A stretch of 64,000 bases of DNA from Symbiodinium sp. CCMP2592 (Eukaryota > Sar > Dinophyceae > Suessiales > Symbiodiniaceae): the NCBI GenBank assembly GCA_905221615.1, contig CAJNDT010006008.1:224001-288000 (forward strand). The letters run 5' to 3'. The translations under genes and the position numbers were made by a program. The notes beneath the pieces are model-generated. The model had not been told where the DNA came from and ran no database searches. It was given only the letters and a program-made list of their open reading frames with translations. Shown piece by piece: positions 55,741-64,000 of the stretch. Numbering within the stretch: the stretch's first letter is position 1; every line of letters begins with the position of its first letter.

Positions 55741-56066
55741 TAACGTTTAACAGTAGTCATATTTATTGAGTTTAGACTTAGACCTAATCTGCTTGTCACT
55801 GTGGATGTGATTTGTGCCCGGCTTTATTGATTGTGATGGGAAGATAGTAGAGTCTGTCTGTACTTACGATGTGAAACAGCAGGTGTCATTCACTGTCTAT
55901 CAATGACGAATGAGTATGATTTCTCGAATATGTTGTTCTGATTATTTTATTATTAGTCTGACAGTTCTTGTCGTCGTTATAACTGCAGCAGCAGCTACAG
56001 CTGATGGTCGGAATGACTGACTGTTGTGATATTACTCTGCAACAGTTAATAAACAACACTAGCTAG
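55741..56066 (+). other. AT-richer intergenic stretch
   Basis: No open frame of interest. Contains TTATTATTAG-type AT text and a few GTCA words. Confidence 0.5.
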
Positions 56067-56414
56067 TTGACATCATCCGAGGTGTGGGCGAATGCCAAGC
56101 CGTTGGAAGACCGCCTCACCAGGGTCATCGAATGTGCCGACAGGTATGATGCGAGAATGGCTGCAGAGTCAAAGAAGCAGGCCCAGTGTTCTGGTGAAGG
56201 TGCAGTGTCGGAGGCGAAGGCCGAGGGTCACGATGATATTATTATGACGACACCTCGCCCACAGTCTGGCGATGTGCAGATGTCATGCTCGGACTCGCAG
56301 ACTCAGAGTCAGACTCAGAGTGATGTCGAGGTGTCCTGCTCTGTTTCACAGATTCAGAGTCAGAAGGTCGCAGGGTTCCTTGAACGAAAGAACGCCTTCA
56401 TCATCCAGTGTTAG
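56067..56414 (+). CDS. Hypothetical exon, Ser/Gln-rich
   Basis: A 115-codon frame. The N-terminal part (VWANAKPLEDRLTRVIECAD) is helical and plausible. The rest is Ser/Gln-rich, caused by runs of CAGAGTCAG (SDSQTQSQTQSDVEVSCSVS). Unrecognised. The repetitive Gln-Ser tract is a direct product of the GTCA word in the third phase. Confidence 0.35.
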   Translation: MTSSEVWANAKPLEDRLTRVIECADRYDARMAAESKKQAQCSGEGAVSEAKAEGHDDIIMTTPRPQSGDVQMSCSDSQTQSQTQSDVEVSCSVSQIQSQKVAGFLERKNAFIIQC

Positions 56415-56821
56415 TCGTGTCACTTGGAGCCCGAGCTGCTTTTGGGATCCACCGGGGATGTGGAACCTGTGTGGCAGTGGCAGTGTCAATCCAACTTTAA
56501 TTAATAAGAATGCCCGTGCGTTCAGTGTCACTAGACACGGATGCATGCTGCTGAGCGTCAAGAGCTGCAGCGCCATTCAAAAAAGATGAGTCAGAACACT
56601 GCCAAGCACTGACTGTGCAGCTGTCAGTTGCCAGGTTTCCATGGTCCGATCATTGCCATTGCTGTCCGAGGCTCAGCAGTTGAGGTGGTTGCTAAAGCAG
56701 TTGTCATTGGTTGGTCTGTCAAGATGAAATGCCAGTGGTCACTGCGGCTTCTTGGCTCCAGTCTGTCAGTGTCATTGCCGTCCGTGTCCCTTTCTGATCC
56801 CTTGTTGTCAGTTGCAGAGTC

Positions 56822-57012
56822 ATGGCGACCTTCTACGCCTGTCTTTCCAAGAGAGACTTTGTCCCCACTGCGGCGGACTTCAGTGTCAAGAAAGGGACGG
56901 TTTTCCACCAGAGTGAGCTGGCTGCTTTCTACGTGCCCTGTCAGAGTTTACAGGGTTTGCTATCAGCAGGGTTAAATGTCTTGAGCATCCTGCAGCAACG
57001 ACAGACACACAG
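56822..57012 (+). CDS. Hypothetical two-exon gene, exon 1
   Basis: ATG at 56822 in the context AGAGTCATGG. The frame encodes MATFYACLSKRDFVPTAADF, then a helical stretch (SELAAFYVPCQSLQGLLSAG). It ends at CACAG|GTAAGTAC (57012/57013), a canonical donor, phase 2. Unrecognised, but with a convincing start and donor. Confidence 0.5.
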
Positions 57013-57166
57013 GTAAGTACTTCAGGTTCAACTTAGGAGTTGTCAGAAGGCAACTCGCTGAAACTAAGACCAGTGTAATAATTCAAAATAATAGCTACCA
57101 TAGTAGCTAATTGTTGTTACTGTTGTTATTTGTGTATGCACAAAAAAGCAATACTATAAATCAGAG

Positions 57167-57605
57167 TCAACTTCACCAAACAGAAGGTAGTAACTTCCTC
57201 AACCTTCCGAAAATATCAAACCCGGAGGACAGCCTGTCAGTGTCAGCGAGACGCTTGGGATTCTCAACGTCGATGTGTCACGAGCCAACCTTAGAGTCAG
57301 TAACCCCCCGTGCTCTGCAGACATTTCGCGATTCCAGAGTCATGTTGTCCATCACACTGGGGGTGGAGGCCCAGAGGGCTTTCTGTGATGGCATCTTGAC
57401 TCCATCGGGGGGTGGCAGCGTCACTTGCAACCGTGCCCTGACCGTTCTTGCGGGGGGCCCGGAGCAGCAGACGAAGCTCAGTGTCATGAGCTGTCACTTG
57501 ACTCGGTTTGGGAGTGTTCCATTTGTGTTCAGTTCGATGTGCTGCTACTGCAGCAGTGTCATCCTCGAGAAGTTTCTAAACATGTCTCTTTTTGAAAGAC
57601 TGTAG
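57167..57605 (+). CDS. Hypothetical two-exon gene, exon 2
   Basis: In phase with exon 1 if the acceptor is AG at 57165-57166 (or TAG at 57188-57190). It encodes LHQTEGSNFLNLPKISNPED, a middle segment with FCDGILTPSGGGSVTCNRAL, and a Cys-rich end (SSMCCYCSSVILEKFLNMSL), stopping at 57603-57605. Intron length would be about 154-178 bp, AT-rich. The product is ~210 aa and unrecognised. Confidence 0.45.
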
Positions 57606-57850
57606 TTTATACTGGACCTGACTTACCAATCAACAACATTCCTGTACCATTCATCCTCAGTGTCATCTCTGAGTGACACCCTGAGGTATCTTCTCCAGCG
57701 TCAAGTTTGCAAGGAACGTCACAGGAGCATGTCAAGTGGTTTCGGAGCACTCCATCAGGCAAAGTGTCATGGACAAGAACGACGTTTCCTTCACCTACTA
57801 CTGTGTGATGATAAAGGAGTGTCAAAAATGGCCTCCACAGTCGTCAGACT

Positions 57851-58256
57851 TTGTTCACAATGTTCAACTTCATGAAGACAAACACCAAGAGTCACGAACA
57901 GACCTACTGTGTGGAGGGTCATGACAACATCGTCTTGTTCGAATCAGTGTCAGATGCTGGCATGGCCTGGCGACTCCAGACCAAAGGTGTTCTCGGTTGC
58001 AATTGTTGTATTGCAAAGTTGTCATGGCCATCCGAAGTCTTGCTCCACCACTCCAGTCGTCAGCTGAGCCTGGATGTGGTTCCGCAGACGTCATGCTTTG
58101 TGGGCTATTCTGTCCTCACGGGCCAGAGTCAAGCTGTGAATGCTCTCCTCGACCATGCCACGGAGGTCAAGTCACAGTTTGTGAGGGTCAGGCTCACGTC
58201 CGAGGAATTCTTGGATCTCCGCCCCATCCTGTCGAAGAGTCAGGAAAACAGGCCAG
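57851..58256 (+). CDS. Hypothetical exon (GVLGCNC...DVVPQTSCFVGY)
   Basis: The frame encodes a compact domain: HDNIVLFESVSDAGMAWRLQ, GVLGCNCCIAKLSWPSEVLL, LDVVPQTSCFVGYSVLTGQS, then RLTSEEFLDLRPILSKSQEN. GGCCAG|GTATCA at 58256/58257 is a possible donor; otherwise the frame stops at 58289-58291. The upstream start is unresolved: other frames are open over 57660-57925. A weak memory links it to uncharacterised dinoflagellate proteins. Function unknown. Confidence 0.45.
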
Positions 58257-58712
58257 GTATCATAATTACTATTAAGTCCACGAGTGTCTAGTTTAGTAAA
58301 GATGGTGAACAGTAATAGTCGTTTTTTGCTAGCAGCAAACAAGTCGGCTAAGAACAATAACTGGCCATAATAAATATTCTAGACATTGAATTGTCATATA
58401 TTATTACATATTTTTTAAAGTACTTTTGTCAAACAGAATATTGAGTACAATATAGTCTTATTTATTATGAATAAGCAACACTTATCAGGATTTAACATGC
58501 CAACTTTTAAGTTTTACAATAATTATCACAATGTTTACAATATTGTATATATATATATATATGTCAGTTCGTGGTTTTCAATGAGGTCGTTTACATTCAG
58601 TTGCATTCGGTTGTCTTTGTATAACATGATAGGTCAAATTGCACCTTGCAGTCGTGTTGATGTCTGTTTTATTTTGAACATCCTAACATCTTTCTGCCCT
58701 CATCCTGGGCAG
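58257..58712 (+). other. Probable intron / spacer, AT-rich
   Basis: AT-rich with a short (TA)n tract at 58545-58562 and almost no GTCA words, in contrast to its flanks. Ends in the acceptor-like CTGCCCTCATCCTGGGCAG. Confidence 0.5.
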
Positions 58713-58908
58713 GAAGCGAGCGCTGGTCATGGAGACCCAGTCAGTGGTCAAACGATCGCTCGCAAAGACGGACCCAGATCTTGCCAAGGAAATCAGTGTC
58801 ACTGTCAGCACCAAGGATAGGGTCGGAGAGTCAAAGACTCCCCCGGCCACGCTTTTTGCTTCTGACATGGAAGACACAGCTGTCATTGCGTCTGGTGAAG
58901 ACCAGTGA
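58713..58908 (+). CDS. Short terminal exon after a good splice acceptor
   Basis: After CATCCTGGGCAG|GAAG the frame reads KRALVMETQSVVKRSLAKTD, then LAKEISVTVSTKDRVGESKT, and ends DMEDTAVIASGEDQ with TGA at 58906-58908. A charged, Ser/Thr-rich C-terminal tail. Even if read from its own ATG at 58729 it is only 59 codons. Probably the last exon of the gene at 57851, although the simplest donor (58256) does not join in phase, so the intermediate structure is unresolved. Confidence 0.45.
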
Positions 58909-59189
58909 GTGTCAGTCAGTGTCATCGTGTCGATTTTAGAGTCACGTGCTGGAATTTTGTTTCAGGTACCAGCAGGGCAGGACCCAGTGTCACATCGTCA
59001 TTGACATTGTCGAATAGTATGATTCAGTGTCAAACGGGGTCCGCTATTCTTTGCAAAACGCCAGAGTCAATCAGCTTGCCGTCAAAGTCAGCGTCATTCG
59101 GCAATTGAAAAGAAACTGCAGGTGTCAGTGCCTGCTTCCGCCATGTGCTTTTGTTTTTAACTGTCTGTCATTGCCTGCCCTTCTCAGGC
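58909..59189 (+). other. GTCA-rich spacer before the satellite
   Basis: No convincing frame. GTCA occurs about every 25-30 bp up to the first satellite-like unit. Confidence 0.5.
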
Positions 59190-62100
59190 CCACCTTTTGG
59201 AGATCAGTGTCAACTTGAAGCAGGCTTGGACGGGGTTTGCATTGGGTGCGTTATGGTACTGGCCACACAGAATGAGTGTCAAACGCTTCCATTGTGTCAG
59301 GCCTACCAGCTGGAAATCAGTGTCAACTTGGAGCAGGCATGGAGGGGTGCGTCTTGGGTGCGTTATTGTACTGGCCACACAGAATGAGTGTCACATGCTT
59401 CCATTATGTCAGGCCTATCAGGTGGAAATCAGTGTCAACTTTGAGCAGGCATGGAGGGGTGCGTCTTGGGTGCGTTATTGTACTGGCCACACAGAATGAG
59501 TGTCAAATGTTTCCACTATGTCAGGCCTACCAGCTGGAAATCAGTGTCAACTTGGAGCAGGCATGGAGGGGTGCGAATTGGGTGCGTTATTGTACTGGCC
59601 ACACAGAATGAGTGTCACACGCTTCCATTAAATTATGTCAGGCCCACCAGCTGGAAATCAGTGTCAACTTTGAGCAGGCATGGAGGGGTGCGTCTTGGGT
59701 GCGTTATTGTACTGGCCACACAGAATGAGTGTCACATGCTTCCATTCTGTCAAGCCTACCAGCCGGAAATCAGTGTCAACTTGGAGCAGGCATGGAGGGG
59801 TGCGAATTGGGTGCGTTATTGTACTGGCCACACAGAATGAGTGTCACATGCTTCCATTATGTCAGGCCTACCAGCTGGAAATCAGTGTCAACTTGGAGCA
59901 GGCATGGAGGGGTGCGAATTGGGTGCGTTATTGTACTGGCCACACAGAATGAGTGTCACATGCTTCCATTATGTCAGGCCTACCAGCTGGAAATCAGTGT
60001 CAACTTGGAGCAGGCATGGAGGGATGCGAATTGGATGCGTTATTGTACTGGCCACACAGAATGAGTGTCACATGCTTCCACTATGTCGGGCCTACCAGCT
60101 GGAAATCAGTGTCAACTTGGAGCAGGCATGGAGGGGTGCGAATTGGGTGCGTTATTGTACTGGCCACACAGAATGAGTGTCACATGCTTCTATTATGTCA
60201 GGCCTATCAGGTGGAAATCAGTGTCAACTTGAAGCAGGCATGGAGGGGTGCGTCTTGGGTGCGTTATTGTACTGGCCACACAGAATGAGTGTCACATGCT
60301 TCCATTCTGTCAGGCCTACCAGCTGGAAATCAGTGTCAACTTGGAGCAGGCATGGAGGGGTGCGAATTGGGTGCGTTATTGTACTGGCCACACAGAATGA
60401 GTGTCACATGCTTCCATTATGTCAGGCCTACCAGCTGGAAATCAGTGTCAACTTGGAGCAGGCATGGAGGGGTGCGAATTGGGTGCGTTATTGTACTGGC
60501 CACACAGAATGATTGTCACATGCTTCCATTATGTCAGGCCTACCAGGTGGAAATCAGTGTCAACTTGGAGCAGGCATGGAGGGGTGCGAATTGGGTGCGT
60601 TATTGTACTGGCCACACAGAATGAGTGTCACATGCTTCCATTATGTCAGGCCTACCAGCTGGAAATCAGTGTCAACTTTGAGCAGGCATGGAGGGGTGCG
60701 TCTTGGGTGCGTTACTGTACTGGCCACACAGAATGAGTGTCACATGCTTCCATTATGTCAGGCCTATCAGGTGGAAATCAGTGTCAACTTGGAGCAGGCA
60801 TGGAGGGGTGCGAATCGGGTGCGTTATTGTACTGGCCACACAGAATGAGTGTCACATGCTTCCACTATGTCAGGCCTACCAGCTGGAAATCAGTGTCAAC
60901 TTGGAGCAGGCATGGAGGGGTGCAAATTGGGTGCGTTATTGTACTGGCCACACAGAATGAGTGTCACATGCTTCCATTATGTCAGGCCCACCAGCTGGAA
61001 ATCAGTGTCAACTTTGAGCAGGCATGGAGGGGTGCGTCTTGGGTGCGTTATTGTACTGGCCACACAGAATGAGTGTCACATGCTTCCATTCTGTCAGGCC
61101 TACCAGCCGGAAATCAGTGTCAACTTGGAGCAGGCATGGAGGGGTGCGAATTGGGTGCGTTATTGTACTGGCCACACAGAATGAGTGTCACATGCTTCCA
61201 TTATGTCAGGCCTACCAGCTGGAAATCAGTGTCAACTTGGAGCAGGCATGGAGGGGTGCGAATTGGGTGCGTTATTGTACTGGCCACACAGAATGAGTGT
61301 CACATGCTTCCATTCTGTCAGGCCTACCAGCTGGAGATCAGTGTCAACTTGGAGCAGGCATGGAGGGGTGCGAATTGGGTGCGTTATTGTACTGGCCACA
61401 CAGAATGAGTGTCACATGCGTCCACTATGTCAGGCCTACCAGCTGGAAATCGGTGTCAACTTGGAGCAGGCATGGAGGGGTGCGAATTGGGTGCGTTATT
61501 GTACTGGCCACACAGAATGAGTGTCACATGCTTCTATTATGTCAGGCCTATCAGGTGGAAATCAGTGTCAACTTGAAGCAGGCATGGAGGGGTGCGTCTT
61601 GGGTGCGTTATTGTACTGGCCACACAGAATGAGTGTCACATGCTTCCATTCTGTCAGGCCTACCAGCTGGAAATCAGTGTCAACTTGGAGCAGGCATGGA
61701 GGGGTGCGAATTGGGTGCGTTATTGTACTGGCCACACAGAATGAGTGTCACATGCTTCCATTATGTCAGGCCTACCAGCTGGAAATCAGTGTCAACTTGG
61801 AGCAGGCATGGAGGGGTGCGAATTGGGTGCGTTATTGTACTGGCCACACAGAATGAGTGTCACATGCTTCCATTATGTCAGGCCTACCAGCTGGAAATCA
61901 GTGTCAACTTGGAGCAGGCATGGAGGGGTGCGAATTGGGTGCGTTATTGTACTGGCCACACAGAATGACGAGTGTCACATGCTTCCATTATGTCAGGCCT
62001 ATCAGGTGGAAATCAGTGTCAACTTGGAGCAGGCATGGAGGGGTGCGAATTGGGTGCGTTATTGTACTGGCCACACAGAATGAGTGTCACATGTTTCCAT
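59190..62100 (+). repeat. 112-bp satellite array, about 26 units
   Basis: The unit runs GTGTCACATGCTTCCATTAT, GTCAGGCCTACCAGCTGG, AAATCAGTGTCAACTTGGAG, CAGGCATGGAGGGGTGCGAA, TTGGGTGCGTTATTGTACTG, GCCACACAGAATGA. The anchor ACACAGAATGAGTGTCA recurs at 112-bp steps from about 59268 to 62076. Only two length changes occur: +5 bp (AAATT) near 59630 and +3 bp (ACG) near 61968. Units differ by a few substitutions; GAATTGGG and GTCTTGGG variants are interspersed. Each unit has three GTCA words. 112 is not a multiple of 3, so three successive units give overlapping 111-codon frames bounded by the same AATGA; these are not genes. Confidence 0.97.
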
Positions 62101-62146
62101 TATGTCAGGCTTACCATTCGCTTTGTCATGGCTGAAGTGTCAGCTG

Positions 62147-62221
62147 GCTCGCTCAGACCTTGACAGCTCGAGCAGTTTGACAGACCGTTAAGCTGCTCGA
62201 GCTGTCAAGGTCTGAATGAGC
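62147..62221 (+). repeat. Hairpin H1
   Basis: CAGACCTTGACAGCTCGAGC at 62154 pairs perfectly with the reverse complement ending at 62214. The outer GGCTC..TCAGACC/GGTCTGA..GAGCC bases extend the stem, and inner TTGAC/GTTAA pairs with one G-T step. Confidence 0.9.
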
Positions 62222-62480
62222 CGCTCGCCGCTTGGCTGGTGCTATGACTCTGTTTTGGTTGATGATACCTTTAAGTTTGCCAAGTGTCACCATGTCGACG
62301 ACAGTTCACTAAAGTCAGGTCTTCCTCCTGGGCATCAGTGTCAACTTAGAGAAGGCACGGATGGAGGGGTGCGTGTTCGGTGCGTTAGTGTACTGGCCAC
62401 ACAGAACGAGTGTCAAGTGATTCCGTTATGTCAGGCTTACCGTCTGCTTTGTCATGGAATGAAGTGTCAGCTGGCTCTCT

Positions 62481-62539
62481 CAGACCTTGACTCCTCGAGC
62501 AGTTTGACAGACCGTCAAGCTGCTCGAGGTCAAGGTCTG
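62481..62539 (+). repeat. Hairpin H2
   Basis: CAGACCTTGACTCCTCGAGC against GCTCGAGGTCAAGGTCTG with a 2-nt bulge. The inner loop stem is TTGAC/GTCAA. Confidence 0.85.
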
Positions 62540-62784
62540 AATGAGCCGCTCGCCGCCTGGCTGGTGCTACTCTGTTTTGGTTGATGATTCCTCTGCCAAG
62601 TGTCACCATGTCGACAAGCAGTTACGGTGCAGTGGATGTCGATGAGTGTCAATCCATTAAAGTCAGGTCCTCCTCCTGGACATCAGTGTCAACTTGGAGA
62701 AGGCAGGCAGGTTTGCGTATTGGGTGCGTTATTGTCCTGGCCGGTCAATTGCTCCTTAATGTCAGGCTTACCAGCTGGACATCA

Positions 62785-62861
62785 GTGTCAACTTTGAGCA
62801 GGCATGGAGGGTGTGTGTTGGGACCCAATAGGCCCCCTCCATGCGTGCTCAAAGTTGACAC
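62785..62861. repeat. Inverted copy of the satellite unit (palindrome)
   Basis: GTGTCAACTTTGAGCAGGCA (then TGGAGGG) is followed after ~23 bp by its reverse complement CCCTCCATGCGTGCTCAAAG then TTGACAC, with one mismatch. This is an inversion within otherwise head-to-tail satellite. Confidence 0.9.
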
Positions 62862-62869
62862 ACCTACCA

Positions 62870-63415
62870 GCTGGAGATCAGTGTCAACTGTGACAAGGCA
62901 GGCAGGGGTGCGTATTGGGTGCGTTATTGTACTGGCCACACAGAATGAGTGTCAAATGCATCCACTATGGCAGGCCTTCGTCTTGGAGATCAGTGTCAAC
63001 TTGGAGCAGGCATGGAGGGGTGCGTCTTGGGTGCGTTATTGTACTGGCCACACAGAATGAGTGTCACGTGTTTCTATTATGTCAGGCCTACCAGCTGGAA
63101 ATCAGTGTCAACTTTGAGCAGGCATGGAGGGGTGCGCATTGGGTGTGTTATTGTACTGGCCACACAGAATGAGTGTCACATGCTTCCATTATGTCAGGCC
63201 TACCAGCTGGAAATCAGTGTCAACTTGGAGCAGGCATGGAGGGGTGCGAATTGGGTGCGTTATTGTACTGGCCACACAGAATGACGAGTGTCACATGCTT
63301 CCATTATGTCAGGCCTATCAGGTGGAAATCAGTGTCAACTTTGAGCAGGCATGGAGGGGTGCGAATTGGGTGCGTTATTGTACTGGCCACACAGAATGAT
63401 TGTCACATGTTTCCA
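62870..63415 (+). repeat. 112-bp satellite, second block (about 5 units)
   Basis: The same unit resumes, with anchors near 62940, 63052, 63164, 63276 and 63391. The unit at 63276 has the same +3 ACG insertion seen at 61968, so the end of the first block and this block share ancestry. Confidence 0.95.
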
Positions 63416-63470
63416 TTATGTCAGGCTTACCATTCGCTTTGTCATGGAATGAAGTGTCAGCTGGCTCGCT

Positions 63471-63531
63471 CAGACCTTGACTCGTCGAGCAGTTGGACAG
63501 ACCGTCCAGCTGCTCGAGTGGTCAAGGTCTG
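63471..63531 (+). repeat. Hairpin H3
   Basis: CAGACCTTGACTCGTCGAGC against GCTCGAGTGGTCAAGGTCTG. The inner loop stem has changed to TGGAC/GTCCA on both sides. Confidence 0.85.
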
Positions 63532-63783
63532 ACTGAGCCGCTCGCCGCATGGCTGGTGCTATGACTCTGCTTTGGTTGATGATTCCTCTGCCAAGTGTCA
63601 CCATGTCGACGACAATTCACTAAAGTCAGGTCTTCCTCCTGGGCATCAGTGTCAACTTAGAGAAGGCATGGATGGAGGGGTGCGTGTTCGGTGCGTTAGT
63701 GTACTGGCCACACAGAACGAGTGTCAAGTGATGTCAGGCTTACCGTCTGCTTTGTCATGGAATGAAGTGTCAGCTGGCTCGCT

Positions 63784-63842
63784 CAGACCTTGCCTGTTGG
63801 AACAGTTTTTCGGAGAAAAACTGTTCCAACATGCAAGGTCTG
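63784..63842 (+). repeat. Hairpin H4, stem replaced but still paired
   Basis: CAGACCTTGCCTGTTGGAAC then AGTTTTTC, loop GGA, GAAAAACTGTTCCAACATGC then AAGGTCTG: a 28-bp stem with one mismatch. Only the outer nine pairs match H1-H3; the inner stem has different sequence on both arms. Confidence 0.9.
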
Positions 63843-64000
63843 AATGAGCCGCTCGCCGCCTGGTTGGTGCTATGACTCTGTTTTGGTTGATGATTCCTCT
63901 GCCAAGTGTCACCATGTCGACAAGCAGTTACGGTGCAGTGGATGTCGATGAATGTCAATCCATTAAAGTCAGGTCTTCCTCCTGGACATCAGTGTGAACT

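Larger units (their letters stand above)
62100..62757 (+). repeat. Two composite repeat units with hairpins (first pair)
   Basis: Unit 1 (about 62100-62424) and unit 2 (about 62424-62757) share GTCAGGCTTACC, CTTTGTCATGG, GTGTCAGCTGGCTC, a hairpin, TGAGCCGCTCGCCGC, GGCTGGTGCTA, CCAAGTGTCACCATGTCGAC and a tail related to the 112-bp unit (CATCAGTGTCAACTTAGAGA). The pair recurs at 63416-64000. Confidence 0.85.
63416..64000 (+). repeat. Composite repeat units with hairpins (second pair, runs off the window)
   Basis: 63416-63728 matches 62100-62424 and 63729-64000 matches 62424-62700, an offset of about 1.3 kb. The array continues beyond the window edge. Confidence 0.85.

Noticed and set aside
59190-62100. 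5S rRNA or tRNA tandem array
   Set aside because: The unit size of 112 bp is suggestive, but no conserved 5S or tRNA internal promoter or cloverleaf sequence can be seen.
59190-63415. CRISPR-like array
   Set aside because: Units are contiguous head-to-tail copies with no unique spacers.
59276-63532. Series of nested ~111-aa open frames
   Set aside because: They arise automatically from the 112-bp period (three units per frame) and overlap in all three phases; none has non-repeat sequence.

Overview
The window looks like nuclear DNA of a dinoflagellate-type protist, possibly Symbiodiniaceae-like. That is an inference from four things: pervasive CCCTAAA/TTTAGGG telomere-type repeats, retrotransposon integrase debris, plausible GT-AG and GC-AG introns, and multi-exon genes that all lie on one strand. 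No rRNA, tRNA or CRISPR was recognised. The window is a scaffold join: a run of exactly 100 N (40041-40140) separates two stretches with very different sequence character, so they need not be neighbours in the genome.

Left part (1-40040). This is mostly non-coding and repeat-riddled. Degenerate telomere-like words are scattered throughout. They also form true arrays: a higher-order array of ~107-bp units at 13135-14050, a TTTAGGG block at 14106-14168, and a 15-bp minisatellite growing into a 45-bp unit at 29311-29550. At least five families of ~85-120-bp inverted-repeat elements (MITE-like) recur, many carrying telomere-like words inside. A 1.5-kb element at 19937-21442 has inverted ends and an 8-bp direct flanking repeat. 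A TA-rich microsatellite fills 8475-9500. One non-telomeric island (9595-12190) holds a clear integrase fragment and a 13-nt match to the dinoflagellate spliced-leader core. I see no intact gene here.

Right part (40141-64000). Genes all lie on the + strand. In order: a zinc-ribbon exon; a decayed hAT-like transposase-type gene (an in-frame TAG, two frameshifts and a probable intron); small unrecognised exons; a large two-exon protein (~895 aa) with a methyltransferase-like TPGSG motif; a DNA cytosine-5 methyltransferase with a 238-bp phase-0 intron; and several short hypothetical genes. From 59190 to the edge is satellite DNA: a 112-bp unit repeated about 26 times, then composite ~320-bp units that carry hairpins with compensatory stem changes.

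The most striking observation is that the right part is saturated with the word GTCA on the + strand, in all three codon phases, in non-coding DNA and in the satellite. A hand count of 48181-48780 gives 17 GTCA against 3 TGAC, where about 2-3 of each is expected. The left part does not show this. It is either a sequence-wide DNA or RNA signal or an unusual mutational regime. It is the best candidate for something undescribed here.
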